DNA from: Fibrobacter succinogenes
GTDB taxonomy: Bacteria > Fibrobacterota > Fibrobacteria > Fibrobacterales > Fibrobacteraceae
DNA: 64,000 nucleotides
NCBI GenBank assembly: GCA_902762305.1
Contig: CACWNW010000007.1
Coordinates: 1 to 64,000 of the forward strand
Direction of reading: 5' to 3'
The translations under genes were made by a program, and so were the position numbers. The notes under the pieces are model-generated. The model did not search any database. It saw only the letters and a list, made by a program, of their open reading frames with translations, and was not told the DNA's origin. Positions 52,119 through 61,223 of this stretch are shown here, piece by piece (the first letter of the stretch is position 1; every line of letters begins with the position of its first letter).

Positions 52119-53801
52119 CTATTTATGCAGTAGTAGTTTATTATTTCCTTGAAGGCCGTCGTTATCGAAGCGGACGGTGGGATTCTTGCCGCTCTTGTAG
52201 GCATCTTCGCTCTCGTAGAGGGAGAGCGCCACGGAAACGCCAGGCTGGATTGCGAGATTCGCCTCGCCCGCCGGAACCGCACCGCTGAACGAGAACTGCC
52301 GCGATGCGCCGTCCTTGAAAGTTCCCTTGGGAATGCGGACGGTCTCACCGATTTGCGCAAGCGCCTTGCCCGTACTGTCCACGAATTCTGCCACCAAATA
52401 CACATCGAAGAAGCAGGGCGCCACGCCGGTGTTCTTGACGGAAATGTTCAGAGTGTTCGTCGCAGCATTGCCCGTAGCGGTTCCGGCGGATTTTTCCGCA
52501 GTGGGCGTCACGACAGTCACCAGTTCCGCCTGCGTCACGGTAAAGTTGTACCCGATGACCTTGCTCATGGAATCGGCCAGCGCCTTGTTATCCTTGTAGA
52601 AATAGTAACCGCAGTCGTTGTCCTGATCCAGAACGTAGTAGGTCAGGTGCGCCGTAATAATCGCATCCACCCAGCGTTCCGCAGTCCACTTCTGGCTACC
52701 TCCGGGAATCAGGTCATCGTAGGTCAGCATCGTCCTGTAACCGGCGATATTCTCGGCGATGGTCGGGAGGTTCGCATTGTATGCCCGCAGCAAGGTATCC
52801 GGCCTGCCGGGAATGCCGATGAACCCATCGTCTCGCTTGGTAATGCCGAGTTCGAGCGCATGCGTATAGACATCGCCAAAACCGTTAGACGGCAAAACCA
52901 GCTGGGTTTTCTTGAATAGGGAGGCGTAATAGTCCAGCATGTCAATCAACACAGAATCGGCAGGCATTTCGCTCCCCAATATGTGAGACGTGTGCCATTC
53001 ACCCCATTCGCCAAAGGTGCGGACATCGATGTATTCGATACGCGGGTCGCCATCGTATTTTTCGGCCAGAGCCTTTGCAAATTCCTTTGCCGCCCAAATG
53101 TAGACAGAATCATCCCAGACGGGAGCATACGCATGGTATTCTGTCCCGCGCAAGTCAATCTGGATTTTTTTCGCGCCCATCTCATAGACAAAAGGCGGAG
53201 TCCAGTCGTAATCCTCTTGGGGCGGGAAGTCACTCTTGATAAACGAAGGGGTGTACGGCAACACGCGCAGGGCGTAAGTCATATTGTGCTCGGCAAGTGC
53301 GTTCAGCAGTTTTTCCAGTTCCGTCCAGTCGTAAACGCCCTTAGCCGGGTTCAACTTGTTCCACTGCTGGTAACCGGAACCGTACGAGACCAGGTCCCAC
53401 GCCCTGTTGTTCAGGGAACCGTAAGGACCGTATTCGAACTCCGGCACGAACACCCAGGCACCACCCGTCGGGACCGTAAATCCCTTGTGCGGGTTGGAAA
53501 GCGGGCCGTCGAAAGGCTTGAGGGCAAAAGGGATTATGATAGTGTCAGCCTGGATTGCGGCGGAAGAGTCTGCGTTACTTGATGATGTCATTCCGGCCTC
53601 AGTGCCGGAATCACCGTTTCCACTGCTAGACGAAACTTCTGCCGACGAACTCGACTGTGCGGCATCCGAAGAGCTAGATTCTTCAATCGTGCTGCTTTCG
53701 CCACCCTCGGGGCCGGAGCTGCTCGCGTCATCGCCACAGGCCGCAAAGAACAAGGCAACGGCAGACGCAAAAAGTGAGGGCAAAATCCTTCTGAAAATCA
53801 T
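52119..53801 (-). CDS. DUF4832/DUF4874 glycosidase-like lipoprotein
   Basis: A 560-residue lipoprotein: lipobox FFAACG, a 70-residue Ser-rich tether, then a TIM-barrel-like domain starting LSNPHKGFTVPTGGAW. IEYIDVRTFGEWGEWH is typical of the DUF4832/DUF4874 group, related to glycoside hydrolases, and includes candidate acidic residues. The C-terminal 140 residues are a beta domain (LNISVKNTGVAPCFFDVYLV). Substrate unknown; a plant or microbial polysaccharide is an inference. Its first 25 tether residues resemble those of the phosphatase at 48773-50069. AAGGA precedes the ATG. A lipoprotein gene ends 1 base upstream, so it is the third gene of an operon. Confidence 0.8.
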   Translation of the reverse strand: MIFRRILPSLFASAVALFFAACGDDASSSGPEGGESSTIEESSSSDAAQSSSSAEVSSSSGNGDSGTEAGMTSSSNADSSAAIQADTIIIPFALKPFDGPLSNPHKGFTVPTGGAWVFVPEFEYGPYGSLNNRAWDLVSYGSGYQQWNKLNPAKGVYDWTELEKLLNALAEHNMTYALRVLPYTPSFIKSDFPPQEDYDWTPPFVYEMGAKKIQIDLRGTEYHAYAPVWDDSVYIWAAKEFAKALAEKYDGDPRIEYIDVRTFGEWGEWHTSHILGSEMPADSVLIDMLDYYASLFKKTQLVLPSNGFGDVYTHALELGITKRDDGFIGIPGRPDTLLRAYNANLPTIAENIAGYRTMLTYDDLIPGGSQKWTAERWVDAIITAHLTYYVLDQDNDCGYYFYKDNKALADSMSKVIGYNFTVTQAELVTVVTPTAEKSAGTATGNAATNTLNISVKNTGVAPCFFDVYLVAEFVDSTGKALAQIGETVRIPKGTFKDGASRQFSFSGAVPAGEANLAIQPGVSVALSLYESEDAYKSGKNPTVRFDNDGLQGNNKLLLHK

Positions 53802-53802
53802 A

Positions 53803-54357
53803 TTAGTCCTTTTTAGCGTTCAGCCATTTTTTTCCACAATCGTCAATTCTCATAAGCATATTATCATCACATCCAAAATCACCACAAATAGAAGAAATCA
53901 AATAGCCATCATCTTTTGTGGTTATACTAATTCCGTTATTCATAAAAACAGGAAGTTTCCCCAACGTACAATCTTCATTCGGTTTTTCACGAGTTGTTTG
54001 CACACACACCAATTCACCCGACTCGCATTTTTCACCTGTCAAAGAAAATGAAAATTCATTTCCTTCTTCAGCACAAAAAATTTTTCCTCCGTTCATTTTA
54101 AGCGATTGCCCATAAACACAAAGCAGCAAAGAATCTAACTTTTCGTCAAGTCCCAGTTTATCCAAATGACACGAAATCAAATCCTCAGGCGTTAGAGAAT
54201 TCAACCGAGCCTGACACTTCGCCTTGCGATCTTCTTCAGACACCGCTTTACGATCTTTCGAAACTTTTTCCGAAGAAGAACACGCAACAAGCAAGCCTAC
54301 AAGCACCGCAAGAAATATTGAAATTCGACGCATAGGTAAAAATCTTTTGGAAATCAT
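53803..54357 (-). CDS. Cysteine-rich lipoprotein, function unknown
   Basis: A 184-residue lipoprotein with lipobox LLVAC, a charged helix and about ten cysteines in the second part (FCAEEGNEF, KCESGELVC, CGDFGCDD), probably disulfide-bonded. No family was recognised. Neither ATG (54357 or 54333) has a ribosome binding site; both give a valid signal. It sits between an AgmX-like lipoprotein and the DUF4832 gene in one transcription unit. Confidence 0.65.
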   Translation of the reverse strand: MISKRFLPMRRISIFLAVLVGLLVACSSSEKVSKDRKAVSEEDRKAKCQARLNSLTPEDLISCHLDKLGLDEKLDSLLLCVYGQSLKMNGGKIFCAEEGNEFSFSLTGEKCESGELVCVQTTREKPNEDCTLGKLPVFMNNGISITTKDDGYLISSICGDFGCDDNMLMRIDDCGKKWLNAKKD

Positions 54358-54371
54358 ATAGGGATTTTCAT

Positions 54372-55049
54372 CTATAGAGATGATGGATTATCTTCATAAA
54401 AAGACAATGAAATAGTAACGGTTCCCCCATTTTGAGTTTTGGGGAACACCCAAACACTTACTTTTTTCACGACTTCATCACTTATTTTGCTAAAAAAGCC
54501 TTGACGAATCGATGTAGGCTCAGACTCAGCGCTTTCTACAGAACCATCCGAATTTATTTTCAACTTTAAAACAATTTTTGCAGTAAACAGTTTTGTTCGC
54601 TTAGTGCGGAATTTAGGTTCCTTCAAGATTTTGGTACATACGTGACCTAATCCCGGAATTCTTTGATTAACCGCCATTATCACAGCGTCAACATCAATAC
54701 TCGCATTTTCCTCAACAACAACATCTTCCGCCTTTAACTTTTTTACATAGCATCGTGCTGTTTGACTATGCACGGGTCCATCATGAGTCATTCCAACATT
54801 TTCAAGAACCTGTTCTTTATCTTTTCCGTCAAAAGGCTTTTTCACCAAGAAAAATGTGTCCCCTCTGCAATCGCCATTGCAACCATAAAGCGTTACGCTA
54901 GTTTCATTCAAAATACTCGTATCTTTTACTTCAGAACTACCCTGCTTGGCAGCAGCTTCGTTTTTTTCGGAATCGCTGCAACCTGCCCACAGCACCGCTG
55001 CGGTCATCAGGACAATCTTCCCAAGACATTTGCTGAAGAGTTTAGCCAT
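54372..55049 (-). CDS. AgmX/TonB-C-like lipoprotein, paralogue of 10429-11154
   Basis: A 225-residue lipoprotein with signal ending LWAGC and an N-terminal MAKLFSKCLGKI like its paralogue (MASLFGKCWNNF). Both keep VTLYGC/TTLYGC, an IPGLGHV/IPGLRHI segment and a TonB-C-like end (TAKIVLKLKINSDGSVESAE). No ribosome binding site; TATACT lies exactly 6 bases before the ATG, and TAAAATATGGCTA is shared with the paralogue. First gene of an operon with two other lipoproteins. Confidence 0.75.
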   Translation of the reverse strand: MAKLFSKCLGKIVLMTAAVLWAGCSDSEKNEAAAKQGSSEVKDTSILNETSVTLYGCNGDCRGDTFFLVKKPFDGKDKEQVLENVGMTHDGPVHSQTARCYVKKLKAEDVVVEENASIDVDAVIMAVNQRIPGLGHVCTKILKEPKFRTKRTKLFTAKIVLKLKINSDGSVESAESEPTSIRQGFFSKISDEVVKKVSVWVFPKTQNGGTVTISLSFYEDNPSSL

Positions 55050-55269
55050 ATTTTAAGTATAGCAAAAATATTTTTTTGAGACTCGGAAGCAACGTTGTCA
55101 AGAGCTTTTAAGAAACACATGTATCGATGTTTACTTAAAATCGGTATTTTCCTACAGGTTCCCTTAAAAAAGGGTATTCAATTACTCAAAAGTGGATTGG
55201 AAAAGTTTGTTGAAAAAAAGATAATGTATATTGTGCTCATTCAGATTTTGGAAAATTTGTCAGACGTTT

Positions 55270-55902
55270 ATGAGAACCACACCAACTAAATGGGCTCTAT
55301 GCCGTAAAGCAATCTTCTTCGCTTTATGCGTGGAATGTTGCGCAAGTGGGATTGAAGATCTGTGGGCTCCGTGTTGGCCATTGCCTCAAAATGTTCAAAT
55401 CATAGAGTACATTGTCCCCTGTTGCTTTGATAAAGACTCACTTCGTTATACTTTTATAGAAGTTCCAAAAGAAATCACCTGGTACACCATCGATTTCGCA
55501 CATAAAGAAAAAATTTGCTGCTATGTAGATGTGCCCCAAAGAGAATATACAGCCTTTATGACCGATATTTATAGTCGGATTCAGCACATTCGTGATTCTG
55601 TAACATCCATGTTTCCAGCAATAAATCACCAGCGTCCGCCTAATTATGAATTAATGAACGAATTCCAAAAGCAGGCCTACAGCCGTAAACAGGCGGAGCT
55701 TTCTCGGCTTCGAGAATTGAAGGAAGATTCTGTATATTGCTTGGTAGTTGATTCCTTGGAAAATTCCTGGATGGGGCCACAATACCAGAAATTTGATATT
55801 CCCCCAGCAAACGATTGCAGACTTAACCACATTGAGGAAATGCGAAATCGTTGTATGAGATGGGCTAGGGCCACACTCCGTCCCGCAGAAACGCGGAGAT
55901 AA
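55270..55902 (+). CDS. Putative exported protein, function unknown
   Basis: A 210-residue protein from the ATG at 55270, with a hydrophobic, Cys-rich start (AIFFALCVECCASG) that may be a signal peptide. The body is helical with Arg/Glu-rich stretches (YSRKQAELSRLRELKEDS). No family recognised and no ribosome binding site. Codon use looks more AT-rich than the neighbours. Nothing else is supported in 55050-55269. Confidence 0.45.
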   Translation: MRTTPTKWALCRKAIFFALCVECCASGIEDLWAPCWPLPQNVQIIEYIVPCCFDKDSLRYTFIEVPKEITWYTIDFAHKEKICCYVDVPQREYTAFMTDIYSRIQHIRDSVTSMFPAINHQRPPNYELMNEFQKQAYSRKQAELSRLRELKEDSVYCLVVDSLENSWMGPQYQKFDIPPANDCRLNHIEEMRNRCMRWARATLRPAETRR

Positions 55903-55949
55903 TTTTCAGCAAATCAATCTTCCCTCAAAAAAATGCTAAATTTGCCCGC

Positions 55950-57281
55950 ATGAAAAAATACCACTTGGCCACATACGGCTGCCAGATGAACGAGTACGAC
56001 TCGGCGATGATCGCCCAGGAGCTCGACATGAGCGGTTGCGTCGAGACGAGCAACCAGGAAGATGCCGACTTCATCATCGTGAACACCTGCAGCGTACGCG
56101 AGAAGGCCGAGGAAACCGCCATCGCGAACATCAGCAAGCTTAAGTACCTGAACAAGAAGAACCCCGACGTGAAGGTGGTCGTGTGCGGCTGCATGGCGAA
56201 GAATCGCGGGCCAGAACTTCTGAAGCGCCTGCCGAACGTGAGTTACATCGTGGGGCCGGACCAGTACAAGAAAATTCCGGAACTGTTGCTGGGCGACGCG
56301 CATAGCCCGCTGCACCAGACGCACCACAAGATGTTCATCGACGAGGACCTGAACGAGAACTACCTGGGCGAATACGCGAAGCTCCAGAACGACTTCACTA
56401 CCTTCGTCGCTATCCAGCGCGGTTGCAACAAGCGCTGCAGTTACTGTATTGTGCCGTACCTGCGCGGGCCGGAAAAGTACCGCGACATGGATGACGTGCT
56501 CGCCGAAGTCAAGAAGGCCGCCGACAAGGGCATTACCGAGGTGACGCTCCTTGGCCAGACGGTGAACGCCTACAAGACCGAAGGCGGCAACTTTGCCGAC
56601 CTCCTCACGAAGGTTTCCGAAATCGGCGGCATCCGCCGCATCCGCTTTACGAGCCCGCACCCGAGGCACTACACAAACGAACTCATCGACGTGCTGCTGA
56701 ACAACCCGAAGGTCTGTCACTACGCGCACATCCCCATCCAGAGCGGCTCCGACGCCATGCTCAAGAAGATGCGTCGCCAGCACAACATGGAGCAGTACCT
56801 CTCGATTATCGAACAGCTGCGCAGCAAGGACCCGTTCTACGGGATTTCAACGGACGTGATCTGCGGATTCGTGGGCGAAACCGAAGAAGATTTCGAGGCG
56901 ACCCTCAAGGCATTTGAGACCTGCCAGTTCGACTCTGCGTTCATGTTCATCTACAGCCCGCGCAAGGGCACGGAATCGTACAAAGAAGCGGAGACGCTCA
57001 CCGAACAGGAAAAGAACGAGCGCCACACGCGCCTGGTGGAACTGCAGAATGCCATCACGCTCAAGCGTAACCAGATGATGCTCGGCCGCACCGAGGAACT
57101 GCTGGTCGAAAAGAACTCCGTGCGCGACGAGACGGAACTGCGCGGCCGCACCGATAACTTCAAGAAGGTGGTTTTCAAGCCCGCAGAAGGCCACACCGTG
57201 AAGCCAGGCGACTACGTGAAAGTTAAATTGGATGATATTAGAGGCTGGACGATTAGAGGGAAATTGATAATTGATGATTGA
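55950..57281 (+). CDS. miaB: tRNA-2-methylthio-N6-dimethylallyladenosine synthase
   Basis: Radical SAM enzyme that adds the methylthio group to i6A37 in tRNA. 443 residues: N-terminal MTTase domain with Cys11 (TYGCQMNEYDS), VNTCSVREKAEE and CGCMAKN for the second Fe-S cluster, then the radical SAM cluster motif GCNKRCSYC, and a C-terminal TRAM domain. QSGSD is also present. The start lacks a ribosome binding site; TGCTAAATT ends 7 bases before the ATG. The last codons and stop lie in a tandem TTGATAA heptamer array. Confidence 0.96.
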   Translation: MKKYHLATYGCQMNEYDSAMIAQELDMSGCVETSNQEDADFIIVNTCSVREKAEETAIANISKLKYLNKKNPDVKVVVCGCMAKNRGPELLKRLPNVSYIVGPDQYKKIPELLLGDAHSPLHQTHHKMFIDEDLNENYLGEYAKLQNDFTTFVAIQRGCNKRCSYCIVPYLRGPEKYRDMDDVLAEVKKAADKGITEVTLLGQTVNAYKTEGGNFADLLTKVSEIGGIRRIRFTSPHPRHYTNELIDVLLNNPKVCHYAHIPIQSGSDAMLKKMRRQHNMEQYLSIIEQLRSKDPFYGISTDVICGFVGETEEDFEATLKAFETCQFDSAFMFIYSPRKGTESYKEAETLTEQEKNERHTRLVELQNAITLKRNQMMLGRTEELLVEKNSVRDETELRGRTDNFKKVVFKPAEGHTVKPGDYVKVKLDDIRGWTIRGKLIIDD

Positions 57282-57298
57282 TAATGGATAATGGATGA
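57264..57298. repeat. Tandem heptamers across the miaB stop codon
   Basis: Five exact-length units: TTGATAA, TTGATGA, TTGATAA, TGGATAA and TGGATGA. They supply the last residues (IIDD) and stop of miaB. Confidence 0.8.
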
Positions 57299-57319
57299 TT
57301 GTGGTGTGAGGTAATGAAG

Positions 57320-58294
57320 ATGAAGTTTTGGAATGTTTGCGGAGTTACGGTTATTTTATCCGCTTTTTTCAGCACAAACTTATTTGCACAGCCCGCAGCG
57401 GCCGCCCCCACCGATACGCAGGCGACCGTGACCATCGCCGATGCGCAGAAGGCCTACGTGGCCGGCAAGTGGAAAGAAGCCGCTGCCGCATACGAGGCCG
57501 TATGCCCCAAGGAACCGGATTCCGTACGTGCGGAATGCTACCTGTGGAACGTACTTGCGCTCTCGCAGATAGGCGCCGCGAAGGACTTCAGCAAGGCGGG
57601 CAAGCGCCTCGACAGCCTCATCAACAAGACGAACCCGCAAAAGGCCGTATACGCCGACCTCATGATGACGAAGGCGCAGTTCCAGCTGTACATGGGCCGT
57701 AACGAGAAGGCCGCCGAGGCCCTGATTCACGCTATCGAGACATCCCAGCCGCACCAGGCAGTCGTACTGCAGAAAGTCTGCACAGTCGTTCAGTCCAAAG
57801 TCAAGAACGCGACACTCGACGAAACCTGCAAGCGCCTCGACGAACCCGCGCCGCAGGTCGAACCTGCAAAACAGGCCTCCGCACCCGCGCAAAAAGCGGA
57901 ACAAACTGTTCCGGAGACTGCGGCCAGCTCGGATCAACAAGCCAAAAAAGCCGAAGAATCGCCAACTCAGGCGACTGCACCGGCTGCAAAACCTGTTGCA
58001 CCGGCACCGGCGGTCCAACCTGCAAAAACGGAAATCGCAAAGGACGACCATGAATACTGGATCCTTCAGCTCGGCGCATTCGGCGTAAGGAGCAACGCGG
58101 AACTCCTGGTCAACAACCTCAAGAAGCAGGGAATCAAGGGTTCCATCGAGGAACGCCAGGGCGAAACGAAGACCCTGTACCTCGTCCAGACGGGAAAATT
58201 CGAGACAAAAGAAAAGGCCATCGATTTCGGAGCCCAGAAACTCGCGCCCCTCAACGTCGAATTCCGTGCCATCCTAAAAAAATCGTCTAAATAA
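57320..58294 (+). CDS. Exported SPOR-domain protein with TPR-like part
   Basis: A 324-residue protein: signal peptide (STNLFA), TPR-like helices (AQKAYVAGKWKEAAAAYEAV), an Ala/Pro/Gln-rich linker of about 60 residues, and a C-terminal SPOR domain (YWILQLGAFGVRSNAELLVNN, LYLVQTGKFETKEKAI). SPOR domains bind septal peptidoglycan lacking stem peptides, so a cell-division or envelope role is expected. The ATG at 57320 has GAGG 8 bases upstream. Confidence 0.85.
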   Translation: MKFWNVCGVTVILSAFFSTNLFAQPAAAAPTDTQATVTIADAQKAYVAGKWKEAAAAYEAVCPKEPDSVRAECYLWNVLALSQIGAAKDFSKAGKRLDSLINKTNPQKAVYADLMMTKAQFQLYMGRNEKAAEALIHAIETSQPHQAVVLQKVCTVVQSKVKNATLDETCKRLDEPAPQVEPAKQASAPAQKAEQTVPETAASSDQQAKKAEESPTQATAPAAKPVAPAPAVQPAKTEIAKDDHEYWILQLGAFGVRSNAELLVNNLKKQGIKGSIEERQGETKTLYLVQTGKFETKEKAIDFGAQKLAPLNVEFRAILKKSSK

Positions 58295-58357
58295 GCCATT
58301 TTCGCCCAATTCTCCCTACAAAAAAGCGAAAATTGTTCTATATTTGTGTTACCCCAA

Positions 58358-58441
58358 GCCGGGGTGGTGAAATTGGTAGACGCGCCGGACTCAAAATCCG
58401 GTACTCGCGAGAGTGTGAGGGTTCGATTCCCTCCCCCGGCA
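58358..58441 (+). tRNA. tRNA-Leu (anticodon CAA)
   Basis: 84 nt with a long variable arm, no encoded CCA. Acceptor GCCGGGG/CCCCGGC and anticodon arm CCGGA-CTCAAAA-TCCGG pair fully. Confidence 0.95.
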
Positions 58442-58465
58442 TTATAGGATAGGAGTCGGTACCCA

Positions 58466-59209
58466 ATGTCTCTTTGGACCAAAATTGTATTAGCAGTGTT
58501 CCTTATCGGCACGATGTCTTTCGCGCAGTTCGATGATGAACCGTCCGGTGACGATTCTAGCGAGCAAACATACTCGTATGGGGACGATGAATCCTCCAGC
58601 GAATCTGAATCTACGGGGGGGAATGAATCCGTTGGCGAAGCTACCGCTTCGGGGGACCAATGGGAAGGTTTCCGCTACGAAGACCTCGGCCTCACCCAGT
58701 GGGAATTCCAGCAGGCGAAGGAAGAGGGCATAAGCCGCGATAAGCTCACCCGCCTCGTCGAACTCGGCGTCCGCATTTCCGAATACCTCCAGAAGCCCTG
58801 GAGCAAGCTCGGCGTTAGCGAAGAAGACTGGCTCGCCCAGCGTTCGCAGGGCCTCGAAGACGCAGACATCGACCGTTCTTACAGAAACCACTCCGGAAAC
58901 CAGGGTTACGCTTACGTTTCCCTCCTCCTCCCGAGTTTCTACCAGTGGAAATTCGACCGCACCGTGAAGGCCATCTGGATGGACGTCCTTTGGGGCGTCA
59001 GCGCTGGCGTCACGATTTACCTCGCAGCCGACGGGAGCAACGCCTGGTGGTACGGACTTATCGGTGTTGCAGCAGCCCACATCTGGTCGTTCGCCGACGC
59101 ATTCTTCGGCACGCAGTGGGACAGCAACCCGGACGCAAACCGTTTCAGCTTCGGAATCCTCCCCACTCCCGACAAGGGCGTGCTCGGCGCATTCCAGGTC
59201 AAGTTCTAG
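58466..59209 (+). CDS. Exported membrane protein with acidic linker, function unknown
   Basis: A 247-residue protein: signal peptide (AVFLIGTMSFA), an Asp/Ser/Glu-rich linker, then a helical region (LTQWEFQQAKEEGISRDKLTRL) and hydrophobic segments at WMDVLWGVSAGVTIYLA and WYGLIGVAAAHIWSFAD. The C-terminus ends in a beta-like VLGAFQVKF. No family recognised. AGGAG precedes the ATG; panD follows after 9 bases, so they may form one operon. Confidence 0.7.
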   Translation: MSLWTKIVLAVFLIGTMSFAQFDDEPSGDDSSEQTYSYGDDESSSESESTGGNESVGEATASGDQWEGFRYEDLGLTQWEFQQAKEEGISRDKLTRLVELGVRISEYLQKPWSKLGVSEEDWLAQRSQGLEDADIDRSYRNHSGNQGYAYVSLLLPSFYQWKFDRTVKAIWMDVLWGVSAGVTIYLAADGSNAWWYGLIGVAAAHIWSFADAFFGTQWDSNPDANRFSFGILPTPDKGVLGAFQVKF

Positions 59210-59218
59210 ACAAGCGCC

Positions 59219-59566
59219 ATGCAGCTTGAACTTTTAAAATCCAAAATTCATCGCGCCACCGTTACTGATGCGAACCTCAATTACGAAGGCTCGATTACGA
59301 TTGCGCGCGACTTAATGGATGCAGCAAACATCCTCCCCTTCGAAAAGGTCGGCGTGCTCGACGTGAACAACGGCAACCGCCTCGACACCTACGTCATTGA
59401 AGGTCCCGCAGGTTCCGGCGTCATCTGCCTGAACGGAGCGGCCGCCCGCCTCGTGCAGCCCGGCGACCTCGTGATTATCGTCGCCTACGCGACCATGAGC
59501 GAAGCAGAAGCGAAATCGTGGAAGCCCACCGTGGTACACGTGAACGCAAAAAATGAAATCGTGTAA
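59219..59566 (+). CDS. panD: Aspartate 1-decarboxylase proenzyme
   Basis: Makes beta-alanine for pantothenate in the cytoplasm. 115 residues, as usual. Self-cleavage between Gly24 and Ser25 (NYEGSITI) creates the pyruvoyl group; the downstream [17 protein letters not shown] segment is conserved. It begins 9 bases after the previous stop codon without a clear ribosome binding site, so coupled translation is likely. Confidence 0.96.
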   Translation: MQLELLKSKIHRATVTDANLNYEGSITIARDLMDAANILPFEKVGVLDVNNGNRLDTYVIEGPAGSGVICLNGAAARLVQPGDLVIIVAYATMSEAEAKSWKPTVVHVNAKNEIV

Positions 59567-59602
59567 TCAGTCGCTTATTTTAAACATTTCATCAAAATTT
59601 TC

Positions 59603-59633
59603 CCAACCTGTCATTTCGTGACAGGTTTTTTGT
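59603..59633 (+). terminator. Terminator of panD
   Basis: AACCTGTCA pairs with TGACAGGTT, followed by TTTTT. Confidence 0.85.
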
Positions 59634-59669
59634 TATATATTTAGACTACCTAAAAAGGAGGCAAAATTC

Positions 59670-61184
59670 ATGCAAACTAGCATCATCGTAACAATCGCCC
59701 TCTGCGCGATTGCATTTCTTTCAATTATTTTCGTGATGTCGTACATCAAGGCGGCTCCGGACGAAGCCATCATCGTTTCCGGTTTGCGCAAATTGCCAAA
59801 AGTCATTATCGGCCGTGCGGGTCTCAGGATCCCGTTCTTCGAACGTGCCGACCACCTTTCGCTGCAGCTCATCCAGATTGACGTAAAGACGGGGAGCCCC
59901 GTCCCCACGAAAGACTATATCAACGTTTCTGTCGACGCCGTCGTGACGGCCAAGATTTCTGACAATCCGGATCGCCTAAAGTCTTCGGCCCAGAACTTCT
60001 TGAACAAGAAGCCCGAAGACATCCGCGCCATGATTGTCGACATTCTCGAAGGTAACATGCGTGAAATCGTCGGCCGCATGCAGCTCGTTGACCTCGTGGG
60101 CGACCGCAAGCAGGTTTCTGAACTCGTGCTCGAAAACGCCATTCCCGACCTCGAAAAGCTCGGTATCGTGGTGCAGACATTCAACATCCAGAACTTCGAA
60201 GACGCAAACGGCGTCATCGAGAACCTCGGCGTGGACAAGACGTCGGCCATCCGCAAGGCTGCCGCCATTTCCAAGGCGAATGCCGAAAGGGATATCAGCG
60301 TGGCCCAGTCCCAGGCCAAGAAGGACGCGAACGACGCAGCAGTCGCCGCAGAACTTGAAATCGCCCAGAAGCAGAACGACCTCGCCGTGAAAAAGGCCAA
60401 CCTGCAGAAAATTTCGGATACCGAGAAGGCTATCGCCGACGCGGCCTACGAAATCCAGAAGCAGACCCAGCAGAAGGCCATCAACGTGGCGCAGGCAGAA
60501 GCCGAAGTCGCTAAGCAAGAAAAGGAAATCGAAATCCGTGAACGCATGGTCGCGGTGACCGAGAAGGAACTCCAGGCCCAGATCGAAAAGAAGGCCGAAG
60601 CCGACCGTCAGGCACAAATCCAGCGTTCCGAAGCGGAGCTCTTCCAGCAGCAAAAGGACGCCGAAGCCGCACGCTACAAGGAAGAACAGCGCGCCAAGGC
60701 CATCAAGCAGATAGCCGACGCCGAAAAGGAAAAGGCATTTGCCGAAGCCGAAGCCACCAAGGCGAAGGCCATGGCAGAAGCTGAAGCTACAAAGGCGAAG
60801 GGCCTTGCCGAAGCTGAAGCCATCAAGGCGCAGGGTCTTGCCGAAGCTGAAGCGCTCAACAAGAAGGCCGAAGCGATGAAGCTCTATGGAGACGCTGCCC
60901 GCCAGGAAATGCAGCTGAAGACCATCGAGAAGTACTTCGAACAGATGCCGAGCATCGCTGCAGCCATCGCAAAGCCCATGGAAAAGATCGGGAACATTAC
61001 CATGTATGGCGAAGGTAATACAGCCAAGCTCACCGGTGACATCACCAAGACGCTCACGCAGGTCACGAACGGGCTTACTGATTCCCTCGGGATCGACCTC
61101 CGTACTGTACTCGGTTCCATGTTCGGCGCAAGGCTTGCTGGGGTCGCCAAGTCCGATACCCCGCAGGAATCCAACAAAAAATAG
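59670..61184 (+). CDS. Flotillin-like SPFH protein
   Basis: A 504-residue membrane scaffold: N-terminal membrane segment (IIVTIALCAIAFLSIIFVM), an SPFH/Band 7 domain (about 30-210, with VSVDAVVTAKISDNPDRL), and a long coiled coil of Ala/Glu/Lys repeats (AEAEATKAKGLAEAEAIK) near 350-405, the flotillin signature. The tail is loosely folded. Flotillins organise membrane microdomains; YqiK/FloT are the nearest known types. GGAGG lies before the ATG, and the gene is its own unit. Confidence 0.9.
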   Translation: MQTSIIVTIALCAIAFLSIIFVMSYIKAAPDEAIIVSGLRKLPKVIIGRAGLRIPFFERADHLSLQLIQIDVKTGSPVPTKDYINVSVDAVVTAKISDNPDRLKSSAQNFLNKKPEDIRAMIVDILEGNMREIVGRMQLVDLVGDRKQVSELVLENAIPDLEKLGIVVQTFNIQNFEDANGVIENLGVDKTSAIRKAAAISKANAERDISVAQSQAKKDANDAAVAAELEIAQKQNDLAVKKANLQKISDTEKAIADAAYEIQKQTQQKAINVAQAEAEVAKQEKEIEIRERMVAVTEKELQAQIEKKAEADRQAQIQRSEAELFQQQKDAEAARYKEEQRAKAIKQIADAEKEKAFAEAEATKAKAMAEAEATKAKGLAEAEAIKAQGLAEAEALNKKAEAMKLYGDAARQEMQLKTIEKYFEQMPSIAAAIAKPMEKIGNITMYGEGNTAKLTGDITKTLTQVTNGLTDSLGIDLRTVLGSMFGARLAGVAKSDTPQESNKK

Positions 61185-61223
61185 CGAAGTAGCCAGCAAA
61201 GACCAAATTGCTATATTCATAGC

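Noticed and set aside
55095-55289. Small Lys-rich open frame before 55270
   Set aside because: AT-rich, no ribosome binding site, no recognisable feature.
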